The position numbers and the translations under genes were made by a program. From assembly GCA_963931865.1 (NCBI GenBank), contig OZ007509.1:509978-573977 (forward strand): a stretch of 64,000 nucleotides of DNA, given 5' to 3'. This document shows positions 56,237 through 64,000 of this stretch, one piece after another (position 1 is the stretch's first letter; each line of letters starts with the position of its first letter). The notes beneath the pieces were generated by a model. The model searched no databases, was not told the DNA's origin, and saw only the letters and a program-made list of their open reading frames with translations. Source of the DNA: Axinella damicornis (taxonomy: Eukaryota; Porifera; Demospongiae; Axinellida; Axinellidae).

Positions 56237-57648
56237 TCTTGAAGATTAGCTCTTATAAACCTCCACAGGATAAGGAGTGCTAGCTACACAACAGGAACCT
56301 GCAAGCACCAGCACAATCACAAGCACAGCAACTCCTGCCAGCAGACCAGGGTCAGTGGATGAACTAGCTCCAGGGTCAGTGGATGAACTAGCTCCAGGGC
56401 CAGTGGATGACCTGGTAGCTCCTAGCGTCAGTGGCTTCAGAATCAGTGGATGAACTGACCCCATCTACACACATGCAGACATACAGGGCAATCTTACATC
56501 AGTAGTGCCAGTTTCCCTGAGCTGCATTAGCATTGTAGAAATTACTGTAGAAATTACCTGACACACATGCATGGCACCTGAATTCAAACAATTTACAACA
56601 ATGCGCTTTCATTATATCGTAGCAGTTACCAGATAGCTGATGTATTTGCAGGTTTGCTGAATGTTCCAATCATCTGCAATTAACTGCTGTGTACACAGCA
56701 ATGTTTGGAGTGAGGCCTGAAACACTTTGAACTGTACCATCAGTTGTTGCATTCTGCACAGCACCACCACACATGGACTGATACTAGTAAGCCTAATCCG
56801 AGACCAAAAACTGCCTTAATTGGCCTCACATCATCCAGGAGACAAGAAGAGAGCATAATAATATGTTTAGACTACTGGAATAATGTTGCTAGCTGCAGGA
56901 TTATCGAAATGAGTGGTGCTTTTAGCTACAGCCTCCTGCAGATTTTTGACAACTGTTTGTAATTGCTTACTGTTTTCTGCTCTCATCTGCATCGTGTTTG
57001 TTAACCGTTGATAGCCTAATCCAAGACCAAAAACTGCCCTGAAATACACACAGTGGTAGCCTCGTTCCCAGGCCGCTAGCTAGACAAGAATAGCTACATA
57101 CAGAAGACAAACCAGCTATCCTCTGGGGTTCTAGTCAACACATGGCTAGCTAAGCATGACCAGAAATGTGCAGAAGACATAAACAGTTGGCATTTGAGTG
57201 TGGCTAACAGTGACCACAAAGCCTGTTTAAATCTACACACTTTTACCATGGAGAAATGCGCTTAAAGGTGGATTGTACTAAAGTGGCCTCTAGCGATTGT
57301 GGAGCTCCTGAGGGGACTGAGTGTGCAAAATGGTGTTGATTTGGTTAACACACATTCATCATGCAATCTAATTAACATCCAATGACCATTAATCACTGAG
57401 GATCTCCATACATGTTGTCCCTCACTCTGACAGTGTACCATGCAGTATGCACTATTCTAATCGGTTTATGAACTACAAATGTGCATGGTTGATAGCTAAC
57501 GCTCATTGTACTATAGTGTGTAGGAGGTTCAAAGGCACCGTGTAGCAACAGCTGTGGGTTTACGCAGAAATTAGAGCATGGCTCATCGCATTCTGGAGTG
57601 TTGGAGCGTGCAAGGACCTCTAATTCAGGTAGCTATAGTACAAGCCAG

Positions 57649-57772
57649 TTAGACTATGCCCTTTAATTTCGTGGTTTATGGGAAATCCCACTCGAGGCTG
57701 TTCATTTAGACCACTCGGCTGCGCCTCATGGTCTAGTTATTTCCCATAAACCACTCAAGGCCATAGTCTAAC
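57649..57772. repeat. Fold-back element, 124 bp
   Basis: TTAGACTATG and GTGGTTTATGGGAAAT on the left pair with ATTTCCCATAAACCAC and CATAGTCTAA on the right. Likely a small MITE. Confidence 0.65.
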
Positions 57773-57798
57773 TATAACATAATTCACACGGGAAGGTG

Positions 57799-57910
57799 CT
57801 CAGACTAGCAGCGGCCTGAGTACAGCAATGAACGACAGCAAGACTGCAAGGCTGGGGTGTATTGCAGTCGCAAAAATCTCCCTCTGCTAGTCTGAGCAAT
57901 ACACCCCAGC
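57799..57910. repeat. Interleaved inverted repeats
   Basis: GCTCAGACTAGCAG pairs with CTGCTAGTCTGAGC, and GCTGGGGTGTATTGC pairs with GCAATACACCCCAGC. The second pair overlaps the end of the first, so two different hairpins compete for the same bases. Confidence 0.65.
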
Positions 57911-58079
57911 TTGTTCCAATGCAGATCACATTCTGAAACTTGCATATTCACACCGCAAATCACTGCATGTGTAAGTAAATCTACAGAAGAAAAACATTCC
58001 TATAAATACATAATTATTAGAATGTACAATGAACAGTCACTGCATGTGGGAGTTGAGCCCCCTCCCACTTTCCGCTACC

Positions 58080-61000
58080 TTAGTCGACCTCTTCATATAT
58101 GTGGGACTCCTCCAACTTGTCACCACCCAGGTCCATCATTCTGTAGGCTAGACACTCCTTCATAGGGACCACAGTGATCCTGCAATGCACGACATCATGA
58201 TAAATGTGTTTCAGCCATAGATACACTAAATGAGCTCACCTTTCAGAGTGTTCACTCTGTGCAGAACTCGAGTACACACTGCATTTAATGGGATGTATAT
58301 AACTTCAGTTTACTGTTTGCAGTTCAATTAGCTGGTTGATTCATACCTGTGAGGCTGGTTCTTTTTCCTGGTACATCTGCACACAAGATTGCATAGAGGA
58401 TGTTGTCAATAGCTGTAGCTATACCATTGTAATATTTGCCATGTTAGCCAATTCCATTCAGTGGATTAGGTTTTCTTCCATGTACTTAAGACTTTCTATT
58501 CTGGGTTCCAGCAATCCTTGTATCTTTATTGCATGGAGGTCTAGGATGGTGTACCCAAATAGCCTTTAGATACCAGAATTGGAACATGCAGACATGAAAG
58601 GTCAAGTTTGTCTATCTTCCTCTGCATAAAGTTAGCAGCTTACCTCCACCAGATATATATAATGGGGACCACAATACAGGCAGCTGCAAGCAGCAGCACA
58701 ACCACAACCACAACTCCTGCCAGCAGACCAGGGTCAAAGAAAGACCTGGCTCCAGGGTCTGTGACTCCAAATGGTCTGGTTCCAGGGCCAGTAGATGAAC
58801 TGGTGGCTCCAGGTTCAGTGGATGGTTTGGCTCCAGGGTCAGTTGATGAACCCAGACCATCTGCACACATACAGTTGGAAAATTCCTTTTCTTCTCTCAG
58901 TATATAGCTAGTGCTTTCCTGCATTATAGTTACTGTAGCCGAAACTTATCAGAATCAACAGAATATTACCTGAGCCTTCTGGACACATCCGTGATGTAGC
59001 GACAGTCCCCAAAAAGTCATCAGTCACATCATTACTGCACTTCTGTGCACGTTGATTAATTTAAGTCTTAGAGCACTGGCTTACCAGATGTGGCAGGATT
59101 GCTGAATGGTCCAGTCACCCCATTAGTCACAACTGCTGCCACTCGGAATGTGTACACAGCAATGTTTGGAGTGAGGCCTGAAATAGTTTGAGCTATGCCA
59201 TCAGTTGTTACATTCTGCACAGCACCACCAAACATGGAGTGATACTGCACAAGGTAGTGGGTGGTAGCTCCACTTCCATTGAAGCACTGAACCTCACTCC
59301 AGGAGACAGTCACGGTGGTGGAGTTCACTGGACTGACCACAACCAACCGTGGAGCTCCTGTACGTATGTACATTAATGTATATGATATGTGAGTTCAGAT
59401 ACCAAACAGTTCAGATACAGAGTAATTAAGTTACCTCCCAGTGTGGTGGGTTCACAGAATGGGCCAGTTCCATTGGTGTTCACTGCTGCCACTTGGAAAG
59501 CATACTCAGTGTTTGGAGTAAGACCATCAATGATGCTTCCTGTTGTCACTACTGACTTGATCTTCTGCACATCTCTGTCAGGACCACAGGTTGCATAGTA
59601 CCGCACAACATAGCCTGTGATTGGTCCATTTTGTTGAACACAAGGCACTTCTCTCCAGCTGAGGAATGCTTCTGATAGTTGTATTAATGTGACCTCAAGT
59701 GACCGTGGAACACCTGACGGGATTGCATATTTATGGGAAAATGGTACTAGCTTACTATAACTCACTTTAAGTTCGGCATCATACCTGCTGTGTAGGTCTT
59801 TGCATACACTGGACCAGTAGAGAGCACTCTATCTCCTCCAAACCCAGTCTGGTTGACAGTGAAATTGTAGTTCATGCCTCCTTGGAGTTCATCAAATGTG
59901 TGCTCAGTACGATTGGTATCCAGACTGCCCTCATGAACATAGGTCCCACATGTCCCCCTGTAGTATATATGGTACTGCTGTGTGTCACAGGGAGCCACCC
60001 ATGTTAAATACACTGAGGTAGGAGACAGCACAGCTGCTGAGAGATCCTGTGGACCTGCAGTGAACCATTATGAGCAGACTTCAATTCTGTAGGTAGTGTG
60101 CTACACATGCTGATTATACCTTGTAGCACTAGTGGAAGGAACACTGTCATTGCTGCACTCTCTCTCCTGTGCTCTCCAGCAGTGGCCACCACAGTGATGG
60201 TGTAGCGTGTGTTGCACTGGAGGCCAGTGAGGATGGTCTCAGTTGTTGCTGGGTCCCTGAGCTGCAGGGAGGACTCAGTACCTCCCTCAGGATGGTAGGT
60301 CACACGGGTCGTGTTGAAGCAGCTGGGAGCTGGACCTGAACTAGTCCACTGCCACGCTACCCTGACACTTGAGGCATTCATCACCTGAACAGTGTCCTCA
60401 GTGGGAATGGGAGGGGCTGGAGGGATACAGAGTAATGTGCATACTGTGTGGCAAAAGTAAGTGTCTATCAGCTACTACAATACCTCTTGCTGGTAGGGAC
60501 ACCACTCTGGTGACACTCCTTGTACCAGTCGTACCACCACTGGCATAAACACTGATGATGTACTGTGTGTTGCACGGGAGGTTGGACAAGGTGGCACTGG
60601 TTGCTGTTGCACTGTCCACTGAGTACATCATCAGAGAGCCTCCCCAGGCCTCAGGTTGGTAGTCAACTCTAACACTGTCAAGACACGTGAGCAGACCCTG
60701 ACCTGACCACTCCCACAACACTCTGATACTTGTGTTGTCTGCAGTGGCTTCAGCTCTCACTCCGACTGGGGCTGGTATGACTGTGATATGCATAATATAA
60801 AGATGCACATCATTTATGGAACTTTTATAGCTATGTTACATGTACAGACAGTGACTTTATGTACCTCCAACATACACTTGCACTTGATGGCTGCTCACTG
60901 TACCAAATGAGGATACTCCAGTAACCAGCACTCTGGTGTACCGTAGATCGGGAAATTTTCGCCGTAATTAATTTTCGTCGATATTGCATTACGACGAAAA

Positions 61001-62659
61001 TTAAAAACACGAAATATTTTCAACGTCGAATAATTTATGATTCTATTTAACGTGTGAGTTTTCGTGAATCGAAGTACAAGCATGGTTCTGCTGCGCTACC
61101 AGAAACCTGTCGATGGTGTTCCTGATCCTGGAAGATCCCTGAGCTCTTCTATACCAGCCCAAGCGCGCGCGAACTTCTGAAGGCAGTTGGAACCGCGGAC
61201 CGAGACAGACGGGTGAAATCTTTCGAGGTAAGTAGCCGATGGCAGTTCCCTCTCTACCAGTGATACGGCATGAGTGTCTGCTGCATTCCCTCGCTCGCGC
61301 TGATCAGCTTCTCTCCAATGGCGCGACATGGTATCCGGTCCCGGTGTCATAAAAATTTACACACCCCGTAAATATGGGCATCCCAGGATGCCAATATTCA
61401 CGTGATTTCGGGGACCCTTCCGTAATTATAGGGACCCCTTTGAAAGTTCTTTGCGCTTCCGGCGCAAGCGGTACGGGTTCAGTTCTCAAGACGCAAGATG
61501 GGTGAGTATAAAGTGGGAAAATCAGGCGCAGAGCATAAATCAAAGTACACTACTTTGGGAGATCGAGACGCCAGCCAGAGCCGAATACTCTGCATGAGCC
61601 ATGCACAGACGGACGATTCTCGTTCTGCGTATACAATTACTTGTGCTATCAGCAGTAAGTTACCCAAGCCAGAAGGATCAGCGTAGAAGATGAACTTTGG
61701 TTTTGTAGGAAATGTTTAGTTCTTATAAATACATAAATTACCACTTAGTTGTACATTCATAAACTTATTGTATACTAAGTCTTGTATTCTACAGATTTAT
61801 ACATGTAGTATACCAAGTTTGTTATTTCACGTGACTTTTGTACATTCACATTCACTTTTGAATGTATTTCTACATGGAACTTAACATTTTTATAATTCAG
61901 CGCAATACACAGCGGGATGCCCATGCACATTCACCATAAACAGGTATTAGGATGCCCATATTTATGGGCACTATGTTTGCGTGAAATTAAGCATCTGGAT
62001 GAAAATCTCAGCTGCATGCCTATATATATTTTCACAGCGGAATGCCCATATTCACTGTAAATATGGGCATCAGGATGCCTGTATTCACGTAAATATGGGC
62101 ATCGGGATGCCTATATTTGCGTGAAAATGGGCATCCGGGATGCCCATTTTCGGGGGTGCCTATTTTCACTTGACACCGGGATCGGGAACGTGCACGTGTA
62201 CGCGTGAACAAAATTAAAAGGCGAAGTAGTAGGTTGTATCACACTGGAGACCAGTCTGAATGACCTCAGTCTCTGATGTTGTGTAGGATCTCACTACACT
62301 CCCACTGCTACTATTTCTGAACTCCACTGTGACAGATGCCACACACTCAGGTGGTACTGTTGTGCTCTAGGTCACTCTAGCACCAGGAGTTGAGCCGTAC
62401 ACTCTCTCAGCACTCACAGTAGGAGTATACAGTGAATAGTCAGCAGCTGCATGAATGATGGCTGCCATTTAAAATTAATAATTATCAGCAAGAATTAATC
62501 TTACACCGAAACAAAGCTAGCTACATGTACTTCCCAGCTAAGTTACAATGTATATAGGTAAGTACCTGAGAGGGAGCACGTCTGTCCTCCAGCTAGCATC
62601 CAGCAGCTGCAGCTGCTCAGCACCAACAAGACGGTCAGAATGAGCCACGACATCGACAT
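58080..62659 (-). pseudogene. FN3 receptor locus H, disrupted by insertion and nonsense codon
   Basis: Signal 62659-62566 (MSMSWLILTVLLVL) is sound. FN3-1 begins at 62446 but has TAG at 62369-62367 where paralogues encode Trp (VTW), and the exon is split by a 1,285-bp insertion (60941-62225) before its 3' end at 60940-60865. The rest is clean: FN3-2 60780-60484 (two extra residues), FN3-3 60416-60120, FN3-4 60054-59785, FN3-5 59713-59435, FN3-6 59357-59085, TM 58860-58644 (GLLAGVVVVVVLLLAAACIV, ending YIWWR), microexon 58367-58347, tail 58179-58080. The small stalk exon near 58970-59010 has lost its AG acceptor. The tail differs: CLAYRMM and SHIYEEVD-stop. Cannot make a full receptor; exon skipping of FN3-1 would keep the frame. 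Confidence 0.78.
60941..62225. mobile_element. Nested insertion in FN3-1 of locus H
   Basis: Left edge after TA begins CCGTAGATCGGGAAATTTTC, a MITE-like end with fold-back AATTTTCGTCG/CGACGAAAATT just inside. The right end lacks the matching complement, so it is truncated. Nested inside is a second element, 61335-62185, with imperfect ends CCGGTCCCGGTGTCA and TGACACCGGGATCGG and many ATATGGGCATC/GATGCCCATAT words in both orientations. Confidence 0.65.
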
Positions 62660-62904
62660 TTCACCCAAACATGCAACAATACTTGCAATAGCCAATTTGT
62701 TAGTCTTGCACTTTTGTGGTGTAATAATTACATACCGCACTTCAAGAGTTCACGTCTCAATGTAAACTCCTTGTAGCTAGAGCACTTTAGCAAAGACTTG
62801 TTCAGGAGTGGCTCAGCACATTTACCTTTTTAACAATGCAAGGCATTATCCTAAGAGCATGAAGGTGGGATTAGGCAACAAAGATACAGGGCTCCAGCCT
62901 TTCT

Positions 62905-62978
62905 ATACTAATGTGTACACTACTAATGTGTACACTGCTAATGTGTACACTACTAATGTGTACACTACTAATGTGTAT
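62905..62978. repeat. 12-15 bp minisatellite (ACTAATGTGTAC), short
   Basis: Five to six units upstream of the signal exon of locus H. Confidence 0.85.
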
Positions 62979-62999
62979 CCGTACAGTGTGCAGTCATGC

Positions 63000-63620
63000 A
63001 TGCCATGCTGTAGCTATGCTCAGCTGATGGGGCGTCACATTTGTAGCTATTGGTTGGTACTAGCTGGTGTTGTGTATAGCTATCGATTTTGTGTTTTATG
63101 ATGTTGCTATAGCACTCCTGCAAGCTAGCTATAGATGATTGAAAGTGTGGGTTCAATTTGATATTAATACTAAAACGTACAACATTCTGTCAAAAAGAAT
63201 GATGACTGACTTGTCATATACTCCACCTCTTGAAAAACAAATTAACAAGAGGAAATGCCATTAAACACATCCTCTAATTCTTAAATTGTTGCACATAGAA
63301 TTCGATCCTAGTCTGCACCTCTTTCTCCTCCTCCACTCTCTCTTCTTCGTATAGGTGCACGTGGACCATGCATGATCTCTGCATGATAAGAGCTCCAGTG
63401 AGGTGCATGCACCTATTACTACAAACTTTTAGTTGCTGACACACTACCGTGTAGCTACATATCTCCTCCACATCCCCACCTCATGCATGTCATGGAGCTG
63501 CCTTCCCCTGCCCAGTGACTCAAGAGTACTCAATGTATAGTGACCACACATTTATGGTTTAACTTGCTGGAGTGGTCAACATCTTCTGAGATGTAACCCA
63601 AACTAGCTACACTGCAGGGT
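63000..63620. other. Intergenic DNA upstream of locus H
   Basis: Shared flank sequence as at 6710 and 41450. No gene seen. Confidence 0.5.
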
Positions 63621-63621
63621 T

Positions 63622-63723
63622 GCAGAATCCTTCCAACACTGTATTAGACCTCAGAGCTCAGTGTGCTCCTTATATGGAAGCCACTGAGCTCTGAGGTCTA
63701 CTACAGTGTTGGAAGGATTCTGC
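63622..63723. repeat. Intergenic hairpin repeat, copy 6
   Basis: Arms GCAGAATCCTTCCAACACTG and CAGTGTTGGAAGGATTCTGC are perfectly complementary over 20 bases here, including the compensating C/G difference from other copies. Confidence 0.8.
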
Positions 63724-63985
63724 AAACATAGAAATAATGTTTAGCTATGGATACATCAGCACAAAGTTTAATATTAATGGCAGGTGGCCTTAGGTGTTCC
63801 ATTGGGAAACTCACCCCACCCAACTAGGAGTGGTTTAATGAGCGATCAGCGTTGAGAACAGCCACACACCTTTGCTTAAGCAACTACTCTTACAATATCA
63901 TAGCTACAGGCCTATAGGTACTACCCGTTAATAACTTATCAGTATGGTAGTAACTTCCAGGAACAGTTTATCGGCAATTGTACAG

Positions 63986-64000
63986 TTATTGTGGGAGTTC
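63986..64000 (-). CDS. Last codons of a further receptor tail at the window edge
   Basis: GAACTCCCACAATAA on the minus strand equals the ELPQ-stop end of the type-2 tail exon in A', D and E. The flank below it is the usual receptor 3' flank. The rest of the gene is outside the window. Confidence 0.7.
   Translation of the reverse strand, partial: ELPQ

Larger units (their letters stand above)
55737..57307 (-). pseudogene. FN3 receptor locus G, relic
   Basis: From 5': a 25-bp start of FN3-5 (57307-57283), an interior FN3-6 piece (56788-56690), a type-2 TM exon 56464-56261 with three STDPGASS-type repeats and GLLAGVAVLVIVLVLAG but a length (204 nt) that breaks the phase, and a truncated tail exon 55793-55737 (SAYGVVDQ then unrelated). 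A block with the ASNIIPVV ORF (56815-57070) is inserted between FN3-5 and FN3-6 pieces. Non-functional. Confidence 0.7.

Overview
The window looks like a piece of a sponge (probably demosponge) nuclear genome. Reasons: metazoan-type fibronectin type III (FN3) receptors with signal peptide, transmembrane (TM) and tyrosine-rich tail exons; an ADAR-type adenosine deaminase; short (about 60-125 bp) mostly phase-1 introns; many LINE fragments and MITEs; and AT-rich DNA full of AGCTAGCT words. The taxon is inferred from style, not from a marker gene.

The dominant feature is a minus-strand tandem family of FN3 cell-surface receptors. I reconstructed exons by hand from ORFs, splice signals and paralogue comparison. 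A locus runs: signal-peptide exon (94 nt, phase 1), six FN3 exons (each one domain, symmetric 1-1 phase), one of two TM cassettes, then a short tyrosine-bearing cytoplasmic exon. Loci, left to right: A (2514-5595, six FN3), A' (7684-8985, partial), B (9248-13913, eight FN3 including a chimeric exon), C (33394-36434, six FN3), D (37637-41193, signal exon missing, FN3-5 halved), E (42374-46252, pseudogene), F (46855-52802, eight FN3), G (55737-57307, relic), H (58080-62659, insertion plus nonsense codon), and the last codons of a further locus at the right edge. Tails carry SAYG(V/R)(V/I), which fits the ITIM consensus, and in the type-2 tail VYEEI, which resembles a Src-family SH2 ligand. A clustered, duplicating, partly pseudogenised family with such tails invites comparison with invertebrate allorecognition or immune receptor complexes; that role is inference.

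Two near-identical single-exon secreted proteins (375-1511 and 30086-31222) each sit downstream of a receptor gene (A and C), so a secreted-gene plus receptor unit was duplicated as a block. Insertions present in only one copy give clean empty-site evidence for several MITEs.

The middle (15.6-30 kb) interrupts the receptor cluster. It holds four LINE reverse-transcriptase fragments (three minus, one plus), a six-exon secreted protein with a C-terminal EGF-like stretch (19738-21522) behind three upstream tandem repeats, a small tail-anchored exon (23701-23844), and an uninterrupted ADAR-like gene (26988-28843) with dsRNA-binding domains and an intact deaminase core but a -1 frame break near the C terminus.

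The rest is intergenic or intronic DNA with minisatellites, fold-back elements, homopolymer tracts and a recurrent hairpin of about 100 bp found between receptor loci. No tRNA, rRNA or CRISPR was seen.
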